Assembly: GCA_037974965.1 (NCBI GenBank)
Contig: JBBPFI010000018.1
Location: 186,001 to 250,000 of the forward strand
Direction: 5' to 3'
Length of the DNA stretch: 64,000 nt
Origin: Dacryopinax spathularia
Lineage: Eukaryota; Basidiomycota; Dacrymycetes; Dacrymycetales; Dacrymycetaceae
Positions 1 to 10,624 of this stretch are shown here, piece by piece. The position numbers and the translations under genes were made by a program. Under the pieces are notes generated by a model. That model was not told where the DNA came from and ran no database searches. It was given only the letters and a program-made list of their open reading frames with translations. Position 1 is the first letter of the stretch. Every line of letters begins with the position of its first letter.

Positions 1-1763
1 GCGATCATCAAAGGGACAGAAGCACGAGTCAAGAGAATCAGGCTGAAAAGCCTCGTACCCGTAGAAGGCAGGATCGAATGCCTCGTCCAAGGCGTCCGCG
101 CTCTGTACAGGTGCAACTCTGGTGTCGCCTAAGAGTACCTCAGCATTGTGAGCAGAGAGGGAAGTGGTCGCCGTGCGCGGGCAACAAGCGCCAGAAGTTG
201 CTGGATTGCAGACGACATCGGCAGGCACGAGAGCACTCTCCACAGCCGTTGGGATAGAACACGCGGCGATCAGGATGTCAAGGATGTCAGAATGCGGAGA
301 CGACGCTCTCGGCGAGTTAACGGCGGGGGTTTGCAAGAGATCCTCAGCAGGAGCTGGTTCGGGTTCCAACGTCGGTACAGCACTCTGTTCGGGCTTGACT
401 TCGGCCTTTGCGAGCTCCTTGACATGTTCCAAAGGCGAAGAAGCTCTTGGTGCTACGCTCTGTTCTTTCTGTTCTGGCCTCGATACCGTCCCGGCAGGTT
501 CGACGGGCTCCGCGGATTCGACGAGCTTGATCTCGGGCACCTCGGTCTCTGGCGCGGGATGTGCCTCGACGACACGGTGTTCCGAACCGGGATCGTCCTT
601 CACTGCTCGAGGCTTGCGCTGAGGTGAAACAGGCCAAGATATTGCAGACGAAGGTTGCTTCTTCGCGGTTTTGCTTGCAGGTAGGGTCAAGGCAGACTGA
701 TTCTCCTTGCCAGGCCGAGCGAAGTAGTTTGAGACGTGTATGGTGGGGGAATGACCTGGTTCGGAGGAAGTGCTGGAAAGATCAGGAGACAAGCGTTTAC
801 TGTTCAAGAATTTCGACTCTGAGAACACGATATCGCGACGACCTACGAAGGGCTGTCAGTGCCCTACGAACAGGCATAGGGCTCTCCTTACGCGTCTTGT
901 CCTTCGTGTGGGTCTTTACTGCAATCTTCGCAGACGCTTTCCCCTTGTTGAACACGCCAAGCGTAGATGCAGGCTGCAACTGTAGATGGATGAGATGAGC
1001 AAGAAGAAGCGAAGAAGCGACATGCGTACGGTGATACGGTCTCTGCCGATATTGGTCGGCTTCAAAGCGTTCAACAATCCTACTCCTCCACGAGTGATCT
1101 TCTGCTTCTTCTTTCTGCTATCGTCCTTCGGCAGATGCTCTTCGTCCGTATCATCACCGGGTTCATCGCTTGCAGCACCGACGAGAGAAGGAGACTCGTC
1201 TTTCTTCCGTTTGCGACCATGTTTCTCGCACGATCCTTTCGGGACGGCTTTCTCGGCAATGTCTCCTGCTCGACCCTTCTGCATAATGGCTGCCTTCGCT
1301 CGTCGACGTTCCCGTCGCTCCCGTAGACCTGTACTTTCGGTTGAGTATGGCTCCACTTGGAAGAGTTATAGGACGTACGTTGCTCGTGTGCCTCGTCAGG
1401 CGTGTAATGCCGCTTGTATTTCTCCCTCTTCGTAGTTGCCTCAGGCGTTGGGGGATAACGCGACTCGTCGGAGTCCTCCCGACCAGCTCCCTCTGCCTTG
1501 ACACTCCCTCTGAGGGCTTCCTCATGCTTTTGTATGTCCATGCTGGCGGCAAGTGACGGAGCACACGACGATGTGAGCAGAGGAGGAGGGTTGTCGGCTC
1601 CAGGTTTGGTCCATGTCGCGAACTCCGCAGCACCCTCTGCTGCATATATCTGCGCATATTGTCGCTGACCCTCCGCGTAACGCTGTACGGCATCCCCTCG
1701 GCCCCGGCCTCCGGTTTCAAGGGCGAACAGGACATTTCTGTTCAAATCAAGCTGAACAGCCAT
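1..1763 (-). CDS. Hypothetical nuclear-type low-complexity protein, 3' end cut by window edge
   Basis: I do not recognise this gene. Four exons read in one continuous frame from an ATG at 1763: 1763-1379, 1328-1030, 979-892 and 842 to the left edge, separated by 49-50 nt GT-AG introns. About 538 residues are visible and no stop is reached. The N-terminal ~60 residues are the least repetitive part. Next comes an Arg/Lys-rich stretch (residues ~130-190, with basic runs such as GRKRKKDESPS) followed by an acidic patch, then a long Glu/Pro/Ala-rich tail. This composition suggests a nuclear or chromatin protein, but no domain is recognised. A decayed second copy of its 5' end lies at ~7095-7480, so the N-terminal part has been duplicated. 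The next gene (2037-3375) is transcribed in the same direction. Confidence 0.72.
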
Positions 1764-2036
1764 GGTAGAGGATCATGGTCAGGGAGGAAGGTATGAACGA
1801 GGTAGACCCCTTATGGAAAGGCCGACAGGTGAAGGGTGCTTCCGGAGCATTATCACTTCCAACATCTCGACACACCTTTCTGGCAACAGCCACAAGCACA
1901 GGCAGCAGGATGCCAGCTACTAGCTCGAAACAATAGCATGGTTACATTCGTACATACAGCTCACAATATGCGGGACTACATCAAACAGAAGCCTAGCCGT
2001 TCAGAACCGTACGTCGGCGTGTCGCGCGACGAGGAA

Positions 2037-3375
2037 CTACTGCGGATCGGGATCCTTGTAAGTGACAAGGAAGGCTTGGGGATCCTCACCGAGCCTCTTA
2101 AGGCGCTCCTCATCCCATGTGGTAGGTTCTTTGCCGTACTGCTTGATGTATTGCTTGACGCTCATGGGGCGCTCTCCGACAGGTGTCGCTCTCAGAGCGT
2201 GCCGCTTGTACGGGTAGATGTCATACGTGGCAGTGTGCCAAAGGACACGGTTGTCCCACATGACGACGGTGTCCTTCTCCCACTTGACGCGAACCTTGAA
2301 CTCTTCACATAGGGAGATTTGACTGAAGATGAAGTTCAAGATCATATCGGACTCGGCTTTGGGGACTCCGACGATGCGGCGCGTGTAGCTGGGGTTGATG
2401 AACAGAGCCTTCATGCCGGTAACCGGGTGAACGCGCACAACAGGATGGATGCAGTCGGTCTGGGGGCGACGAATATAGATCCCTTGGTCGAGCGCCTGCT
2501 TCTTCTGACGGTCGCTGCTGTGCAGGGCGGAGAGCTTGGAAAGGTATTCCTGGAATTCTGGCGAGAACGAAGACAGCAGGGCAGCCCTTCATTGTCAAGT
2601 CAGGATGTGATCTTGCAAGAGTGATGCCGAACTTACGAGCTGCTCCAGATAGTATCGCCGCCTTCGGGAGGATTGGTGATGACCTTGAGAGCAGTCAGAC
2701 CCGGTGTGTTGATTTCGAAGGTCTGGTCAGAGTGCCATGCCATCCTCCTGTCGTGGTTGATACGGTCGATGTCCTTGGTCCCATCGTTCCACACGACTTT
2801 GGAGGAGTTAGAATGGTGGTAGGGCTCGAATTATGCCTTACTTACGGACAACGGCGTCCAAGGACATATCGCCCGGACCTTGGCTTGGATGGCCAGTGAC
2901 GGAATGGATGTGCAGAGGACCCCAGTATGCCGCATTTTCCAACAATTTTTCGATTGACACTTCCTGGTTACGGAACACGAGCACACCACGTTGAGCAGCG
3001 AGGAGTGCCCTGGGCAATGTCAGGGTGATAGTTGCAGACTACGCGCATAGAACTTACAGCTCATCCTTCTGCTGGTCAGAGAGCTGGCGAAGGTCAATGC
3101 CCTCCAGCTCAGTGCCGATGCATGCCGTTAGGTTGGTGACCTTCGTGGCAGCGCCAAGTAAAGCTTTCATCTCGGGGTCTGCCTTATGACCGCGATCCTC
3201 GACCTTGAGTTCCACATGAGGTGCAAGGTCGCGAACCGGATAAGACGGCTAGAACAGATTAGACTTTGGTATCAACAGGATGTGCCACCACGATGGAACT
3301 CACCAAGTAGTGCTTGTACTCGTAGTTCTCCGGGTCGAAAGCGGGCGCATGAGGCATCTTGACGAAGGCCGACAT
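2037..3375 (-). CDS. TauD/TfdA-family 2-oxoglutarate/Fe(II) dioxygenase, sulfonate-dioxygenase-like
   Basis: Five exons (3375-3304, 3248-3058, 3009-2846, 2796-2637, 2586-2037) with 48-55 nt introns give 378 residues, a normal length for fungal TauD/JLP1-type enzymes. These oxidise a substrate such as taurine or another sulfonate using 2-oxoglutarate and O2, releasing succinate, CO2 and, for sulfonates, sulfite. The iron-binding facial triad is present: His-X-Asp in WHSDQTFE (His ~164, Asp ~166) and the distal His in LWHTATYD (~313). The 2-oxoglutarate-binding Arg lies in RHALRATP (~324-328). No signal peptide is seen, so it is probably cytosolic. It is divergent from an MFS anion transporter at 4688, which suggests a transporter/oxygenase pair. 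The substrate is inferred; alkyl sulfates or chlorophenoxy-type acids are alternatives. Confidence 0.88.
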
Positions 3376-4687
3376 CTTGACTATTGGTAGTAGTTGCAAG
3401 GATAGGGAGCAACGACGGATTCAACCCACAAAGGGTCGAGTCCTCCCCTTGCCCGCCTTTGATATATGTACGCTATGGCGTCGGATCGATCGCCCGACAT
3501 CCTATTCCATGAATAGCATGGAGAGAAGCATCCACTCTTCTGTAACTTGCCGAACACTAGTCGAGCCCCGCGGGGTGCGCCGAGTTCTGGACTTCATGCC
3601 GACTTGAAACGTTGGAGCCTCCGACAGTCGGCAATGTTATCCCAGACGACGTACGTCAATGTTCAAGGCAAGTTTCGCGAGCGAGAGCATCGTAATCGGA
3701 CCGTCGAATGCCGGGAGGCGGGTACCCCGACGCACTAAACACGGCTGTGGCAGGGCGGGCCGCCCCCTCCACCTCGTGTCACGATACTTCTTGTTGCCAT
3801 GAAAGGCAGATGGCTCCGTTTTGCTTCCCTATGAGGGATTTTCGCCCCTGAGGCCTCCATGTCCGTATTGAGTAGGGCTTTGGTGGCGTGGGGTCATGTG
3901 GGGCAGCGGCGGGGTGGAGGGGCGGCGGGTTCACGTGTGCCGTTGAGCATGGAATCGGCTACCAGCCCGCCTATTAGAGTTTGGACCGGTTCCGAGTGGT
4001 TCTCGGTAGAATCCAGGCTTGACTTTCTGTGTGGTGTGGTACCTGTCCTGAGACCTTGCTTACACCACGCCATGGTCGCCTGTCATACGGTCCGTGTTAG
4101 CAATTGTCACGCGGGGCCCCGCGTGCCTCATTAGATGCACGATCGTGATCCTGAACAGCCGGAAAAGCAGACCTTACGTGGTCGTGCTTCGTTGTGAAAG
4201 GTTTCGCACCTCCACACCTGGGCGCGACAGTTGGCGCAAAGAAAGACCGAATAGGGCGATGCAAGGCCAACCGCGATGATCCGGATTCTGTCTTTCGAAA
4301 TGTGGGGAGGACAATCGATGAGGAAGCATGTGCTCATGACATACACCGATCCTGGGGTAAAGTTGGCAACCAATTGAGTCCTTGACCAGTCGCAGTGAGG
4401 GGATGTGGCGGGTGATAATTTGGCCCTCCACTAAAGTCTTAAAGAAGCGCGTTTGGCGCGGGGGCGGAAGCTTATCCATCAGGGGTTCACACGGCACGGC
4501 TTCTCCGCACCGAATTCATTCAGCTTGGCGTTCGTCTTCTCTCGACGTGCCGACGACTCTAACCAATTGACGGAAGCCACAGAGTACAAAGACCACGTTA
4601 AAATGCACGTAGGACCAGGTTCCCTGGGTCGCCCCGAGGTTGCCACTTCCTACTTCCCCCTGTCTTCCCAGTCCTCCTCACCCAGCC
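3376..4687. promoter_or_regulatory. Divergent intergenic region between TauD-type dioxygenase and MFS transporter
   Basis: About 1.3 kb with no convincing reading frame, lying between two divergent gene starts, so it should hold both promoters. It contains one CACGTG hexamer (3932-3937), a perfect 10-bp palindrome CCCCGCGGGG (3566-3575) and a perfect 18-bp palindrome at 4108-4125. CACGTG is the core recognised by Cbf1-type factors in yeast sulfur metabolism. Linking it to sulfur control here is inference. Confidence 0.5.
4108..4125. repeat. Perfect 18-bp palindrome in divergent promoter
   Basis: CACGCGGGGCCCCGCGTG reads identically on both strands. It lies ~560 bp upstream of the MFS start and ~730 bp upstream of the dioxygenase start. 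It could bind a dimeric regulator or be a chance GC-rich palindrome. Confidence 0.6.
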
Positions 4688-6457
4688 ATGAGTTCCACCC
4701 CCTCCGAGAAGGACATACCCGTGCACACGGAAGAAGCCGGTCAGAACAGACTTCACCATAACGAAAATGCGTTGCACTATGAGGTCATTCTCGAGGATGT
4801 TCAGGTTGAGCAACTCGTGGGTGAAGTCCAGGCCGTCGATGAGCAGAGGGCCCGGGAGCTTCAGGAAGAGCTCGCGACCAGCCGACAGGAGGGCTATCAC
4901 CCCATTACCCCAGAGGAGAAGATTGCACATGCTCGGCTGAACAGAAAGTTCGACCTGATGGTCAGTTGAGATCCTTGGTTGGCGTCGCATCCACTGACGG
5001 CAATACAGGTAGTCCCATTCGTGGCCCTCATCTACCTCTTCAATGGCCTGGATCGAAGCAACGTCGGCAACGCGGTCACTAACGGTTTCATCACTGACTT
5101 GAATCTCCCGGCAAACGCTGTGAATACGGCTACCACGTTGTTCTTTGCCACCTACGTCCCCTTCATGCCTGTATGCAACTGGTCCTCCTAAAGGTTGCAG
5201 ATAACTAAATTATTTTTCAGATTTCCGCCTCCATCGGCAAGAGGGTCGGTCAATCGTACTGGCTCGGCGCGATCTCCTTGTGCTGGGGCATCCTTACCTT
5301 GGGCCACGCTTTCGTGAGGACCAATGGAGAGCTGATTGCCATCCGACTCTTGATCGGCGTGGCAGAATCCGGATTCTTCGCCACCGCTACTTCGTTCATT
5401 GCACTGTTCTATCCGCGCCATAACCTTGCGTTCCGGCTCGCGCTGTTCTACTTCGCATTCGCCATTGCCGGAGGATTTGGTGGCCTTATTGCCTACGGAT
5501 GTTTCAGCATCAACGGCAAACTCTGGGGCTGGCAGTACCTGTTCATCATTGAAGGCTGTATCTCTATCACCATCGCCGTCATCACGCCTTTCTGGTTGCC
5601 TCCGAGCCCGGGTCGTGCATGGTTCCTAACCAAGGAGGAGCGTCATTACGCCGAGAAGCGCATGGTTATCGATGCCGCCTCAAATACCGACTCGACCTTC
5701 CGTCTTTCCCGGCGCGACGTCGTCGAAGCGTTCAAGGACTGGAAGATGTGGATCATGTTGCCAAGCAACATCTTCGCGACTCTGGGCCCAGCTGGCTTCT
5801 CCATCTTCTTCCCTGTTGTCGTCAAGGTAAAGAGACCCCTCCATCGCATCAGTGGTAGATGCTGACGTTATACTATAGGGCCTCGGCTACTCTGGCGCGC
5901 TCGCCAACCTTATGACCGTCCCGCCATACGTGATCGGCGCCATCACTGTCCTGGCTATGTCTTGGTCCTCCGATTACTTCAAGGAGCGTACCATCCATAC
6001 CCTCATCGGCGTATCCGTCGTCATCATTGGCCTTGGTCTCGCTATCGGCATTCCCCTGGAGAACGTCCACGGTCGCTACGGAGCGCTCATCGTCCTCCTT
6101 ATGGGTACTTTCGTCTCTACGCCCATCACCACAGCATGGATCGCCGGCAACACCCCGGAACCTGGAAAGCGTACCGTCGTGCTCGCTATCAACGGGTGGG
6201 GTAACCTGGGTGGTATCATCGGCAGTGAAATCTACGTTCCGCAGTACGGCCCCGACTACCACTACCCGCTTAAGGTCTCCCTCATCATGTTGTGCTGCTG
6301 CTGGCTTGGCTACGTGGGCGTCCACATGTACCTTCGCCTTGTCAACCGTCGCCGTGCGAAGATTGTTGCCCAGATGACGCCAGAAGAGCTCGAGCGCGAG
6401 AACAAGGACGACACTCGGTATGCCGACAAGAAGCTGACCTTCGTCTACGGTCTTTGA
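4688..6457 (+). CDS. MFS transporter, anion:cation symporter (allantoate permease/Dal5-like) family
   Basis: Four exons (4688-4960, 5009-5170, 5221-5826, 5879-6457) with 48-52 nt introns give 539 residues. An N-terminal cytosolic stretch of ~95 residues precedes the first membrane segment, which carries the family signature YLFNGLDRSNVGNA. Further hydrophobic helices follow, with the central loop around residues 290-330 and a charged C-terminal tail. Fungal members carry allantoate, nicotinate, pantothenate, biotin or other small organic anions across the plasma membrane. Divergence from the TauD-type dioxygenase suggests this one imports that enzyme's anionic substrate, for example a sulfonate (inference). 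The first intron has a weak GTCAGT donor, but the frame joins cleanly across it. Confidence 0.9.
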
Positions 6458-7094
6458 GCGCACGGCTACCAACGGCAGGCCGACATCGCAGGTATGCGTG
6501 TTGCTGTGCAATTTATTATTTCTTCTTTCCATCATCGGGTACGGCACGCTGGAAGTTGTGCGCTTTCCTTCCTAGTCTGAGTATCGACTGTATTGTCAGT
6601 TTGTTTTTCCCTGAACTGTCGGCTTGTACGTTACATAGCAAATAAATGACGCTCGTTCCAAAAAGGTCATGGGCACCAATCTCGTCAACGCAATACGCCA
6701 GAGTGTCGGCGAGAATGCGCCTGTTAACTGGCCGCGGACGACGATCGTCCAAATGGAGGTGTAGTTGCAACTGTTCGCAATGATCAATGTTTGAAATAAA
6801 TCGGGTCTGACGGAAAGGATTTGCACTAGGCATCCAGGCACACTCTGCAGGTTACACCACACAAAGCACGTGCCACCAGGGTTATAGGTACATCAAACAA
6901 CCTCTCATAGTATGGGAAAGCTTCTTGGGCCATTTGCGCGTACTAGTTATCCTGCCTATCCGGAGGATGCGCACCTCTCTTGGATTGCTTTCCGGGTCGA
7001 TGGTAAAGTAAGGATAGGGGCAAGAGCAACTGACTTGAACGAGGGAGAGCCAGTAGCATAGCTCATGACCATAAACAACGCGAAGGTGGCTTCT
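6458..7094. other. Intergenic region after MFS transporter
   Basis: About 640 bp holding the 3' untranslated region of the MFS gene and unassigned sequence. I see no supported gene. Confidence 0.4.
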
Positions 7095-7480
7095 GCGTGC
7101 TCCTCATCAGGGCGTATTAGTGGTGCTTGTGTTTTTCCCTCTTCGCAATGTACATTAGGGGTTGGAGGACAGCGGGATACGTCACAAGTCTCCGTACCAA
7201 CTCCTCTCCCCTTGGGATCCCATTTGGTGATTTCTTCTGGTTTTGCTCGTCCTTGCGAGCAGCATTGATGAGATGCCCAAGGCGATATAAGGGGAGGAGG
7301 GGGACAGTTGGCTCCAGGCTGCAGTGGCGCGGACGAGCTTGGGCAATGATACACTCCGCTGCAAATAGCGGTCGTCGATATTCTGAGTAGCGCTCTACGG
7401 CATCATCCCGCGCTGGGTCTCCGGCTTCGAGGGCGAGCAGGACGGGGTACATCTATTGCAACTCGAGTTGAACAGCTATT
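7095..7480 (-). pseudogene. Decayed second copy of the 5' end of the left-edge hypothetical gene
   Basis: The minus strand here aligns along most of its length with the first exon of the gene at 1763. The shared pattern on the plus strand includes 'gcttgt.tttctccctcttcg', 'gtctccggcttcgagggcgagcaggac' against its counterpart near 1710-1735, and 'gttgaacagc' at the start. In protein terms, blocks such as DAVxRY near the start and PPTP...PDEEH further on are shared but fall in different frames, so the copy is frameshifted. The initiating ATG of the intact gene corresponds to ATA here (7477-7479). Only the first-exon region is duplicated. It lies about 200 bp upstream of, and divergent to, the short Spt16 gene. 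Confidence 0.65.
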
Positions 7481-7680
7481 AGCGCGGACGGGTATGACCA
7501 TAAACAGGACAGGAATCCTACGCGGCGACGTCGATCGGGGGCAATCGTTTTGCTTCCATCTCCGCTCGCCTCTGATTGGTCCGCTGAGGTCGCAGTGCGA
7601 CGCGTCCGGAAGTTGTGACTTCACAAAAGACCATCACCACCGACGTCGACACGATCTACAGCACTATCAGATCCCACACG

Positions 7681-10342
7681 ATGTCGACCCGTTTCGAGAA
7701 CCTGGTGCGCGCTGGGGAGAGTAGCTCACAATGGAAGGAGCAGTGGAAAGATGAGGAGACTACCAAGGTATGCACAAAGCCATATAGGTGGCAAGGGGAA
7801 AAGGCTAACGTGGTAAAAGCGCGTAATCAACGAGGCTCTGGATCGTGACATCACTCTTTTCAGACGGCTTACGGACCGTATGAAGGATTCGATGGGAGTT
7901 GAATGGGAGAAGAAAAGATTGAGGGAGTTGAAGGCACACAAAGCCGCTTTGAGCGCGCAGGAGGTACGTCAGTCGTGTCGCATCGAGAGCAGAGAAAGTG
8001 ATTCTATGCTCTCGGCAGGGCAACTCGCGGACAGACGTTGGCAAGCAGTCGTCAGATCGCCGTGGTGCCGACAAGGTAATAATTTGTGGTCGTATCGCGT
8101 CTCTGAGCTCACATTTTCGAAGGACGAGGACGAAGACGTCAAACCGACCAAGAAGCAGCTTGCGTCAGCTTCCAATGGCAAAGGACAATCCAGTGGCAAG
8201 TCACGGGGAGCAGCATCCCCAGTGAAGGGCGTTGCCGTCGGCTCCAAAGTCTTGCGAGGCAAAACTCGCGGCGAGGGACGAGACGCCGATGAAAGCGTTG
8301 CTAAGAAGATAGAAGCACACCAGCGCGAACTTTTCGAGCAGCTGCAGGAGAGAGGTCTGGAGAAGTACCAGGCTGGAGGTGATAGGGACGGGAAGGACGG
8401 AAAACAAACTTTCAAGCGGTATGCGAGCTATAAGGGAGAGCTCGCTTTGCCGAAAGAAGTGGAAGATCTGCGGGTGAGTAATAGGCTCTCTCTCCATCCC
8501 GATAGCACACTGACTGCTGTCGCAGATACATGTGGATCGCCGGAACCGCACAGTCCTTCTACCCGTCTATGGCTACGCTGTGCCGTTTCACATTAACGCA
8601 ATCAAGAATGCCAGCAAGTCCGATGAGGGCGACTTTACATATCTCCGTATCAACTTTCAGACGCCGGGGCAAGTTGCCGGAAAGAAGGAGGATACTGTGC
8701 GCCATTCACCTTCTGTCGCCTGTTCTGTGTCTGATACACCGGGATAGCCATTTGAAGACCCTGACAAGACTTTTATCCGCTCCGTAACATATCGGAGCGC
8801 CGATGGAGCACGCTTTGACAACCTATTCCGGCAGATCACCGATCTGAAGAAGGAGGTGTCGAAGCTCGAGGCTGAGAAGCGAGATAAGATGGACGTTGTG
8901 GATCAGGAGTTGATTGAGATAAAGGGTGCGCCTGGCTTTTTGCACGAACGCACACGTTCACTAATGTCGCTTTAGGCAAGCGTGCTCCGAAACTGCCGGA
9001 CGTATTCGCTCGTCCCCAGCCAGAAGGCAAGCGTATGCCTGGGGAGCTCGAAATCCACCAGAACGGTCTGCGGTTCCATACGCCCATCGGCCAGAGGATT
9101 CGTAAGTCCATTGCCTGATGGAAACACCGCATATCTGAAGTTTCTGCATAGAAATACTGTTCAACAACATCCGATATCTTTTCTTCCAGCCGTGTGACCA
9201 CGAGTTGATTGTCCTCATCCACGTGCACCTTAAGAATCCAATCATGATCGGCAAGAGGAAGACAAAGGTGAGACTAGTTGGTTCATTCCCATATATGCGC
9301 CCTGTTTACATGTTTGCAGGACGTGCAATTCTATCGCGAGGCATCTGACGTACAATTCGACGAGACTGGGAATCGCAGACGCAAGTATCGCTACGGTGAT
9401 GAAGACGAAATCGAACTCGAGCAGGAAGAGCGGAAGAGGAAGCAGCAGCTGAACAAGGAGTTCCACCAGTTTGCCGATCGCATTGCGCAGGCTGTACGTC
9501 CGGACTCTTCGGCATTCCGTGCTTTTCCTGATTTCTTTGTAGAGCGATGAACCTTTGGAGGTAGATATTCCGTTCCGCGAGCTCGGTTTCGAGGGTGTGC
9601 CAGCCCGCACGAACGTTCGACTGCAACCCACGACCAATTGCTTGGTGCATCTTTCAGACACACCATTCGTCGTTGTCACGCTGGATGATGTAGAGCTCGT
9701 TCATCTTGAGCGCGTCCAATTCGGTTTGAAACACTTTGACATGGTCATCGTGTTCCAAGACTTCACCAAACCGCCTATGCACATTAACTCCATTCCAATG
9801 TCGGAGCTTGATTCCGTTAAGGAATGGTTGAAGTACGTGCTCAATTGTCCCCGAACCGCTGAATTACTAATGTTCTGTTCCAGCTCCATGGACGTGCCCA
9901 TTTCTGAGGGACCAGTCAATTTGCAATGGGGTCCCATCATGAAGCATATTAACGAAGACCCCTACGAGTTCTTCAACGAAGGTGGATGGGCGTTCTTGCG
10001 CGGAGATGAAGAGGTAATGTGCCCGATGCAAGAATATGGGCTAGTTGCTCACCCATTGAACAGGAGGAATCAGATGAATCTGACTCTGCGTCTGAATTCC
10101 AAATGTCCTCCGAAGCATACCAGGAGGATTCGTCGAGCGATGACGATGAAAGCGAGTACGACGAAGATGCCAGCGCTGATGAAGGCAGTGAAGTGTCTGA
10201 TGAGGATTCGGGAGAGGACTGGGATGAGATGGAGAAGAAGGCGGAGAAGTCCGACCGAAAGAAATTCGGGAACGGGCGAGCAGACGAATCGGATGACGAC
10301 AGGGGCAAGAAGAAGAAGGCACCTGCTAAGGCCCGGCGTTAA
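7681..10342 (+). CDS. spt16: FACT histone chaperone subunit Spt16, lacking the N-terminal aminopeptidase-like domain
   Basis: Twelve exons (7681-7767, 7820-7963, 8019-8075, 8123-8473, 8526-8696, 8748-8925, 8976-9101, 9152-9267, 9320-9493, 9543-9832, 9884-10013, 10064-10342) give 700 residues, against about 1,030 for usual Spt16. Residues ~97-700 match Spt16 throughout: the linker with KVLRGKTR and HQREL, the dimerisation region (~210-330), the tandem-PH middle domain (~345-580, with YLFFQPCD and [17 protein letters not shown]) and an acidic C-terminal tail (~605-700). FACT reorganises nucleosomes during transcription and replication. The first ~96 residues are an unrelated charged, helix-prone segment in place of the pita-bread peptidase-like domain. 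That domain does not occur in the ~1.2 kb upstream. This could be a truncated sole copy or a paralogue of a full-length gene elsewhere. Confidence 0.9.
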
Positions 10343-10624
10343 GAGCTGTAGCTTTCAGCATTTGCTAATTGCCTTTATGTCGTTGTATGCCTAGTTAGTA
10401 GTGATTCCTTGTATCTCCTATACAGAGCGGATGCTTTTTTGGCGCCTACCTTTTTGATTCCGCAGATGTTGGAAATCGTCAACGCCAGCGCCACCAACTT
10501 TTCAGCTCGTGTCGCGGTCCCCACAAAACAAACGCGAGCGGGGGACTCCCGTCATCAACGCTCAGCATACCCTTGGCTGGTGATCTTGTCTTGACGTCTT
10601 TCTCATCATCGAGGAGGTCTTGTC

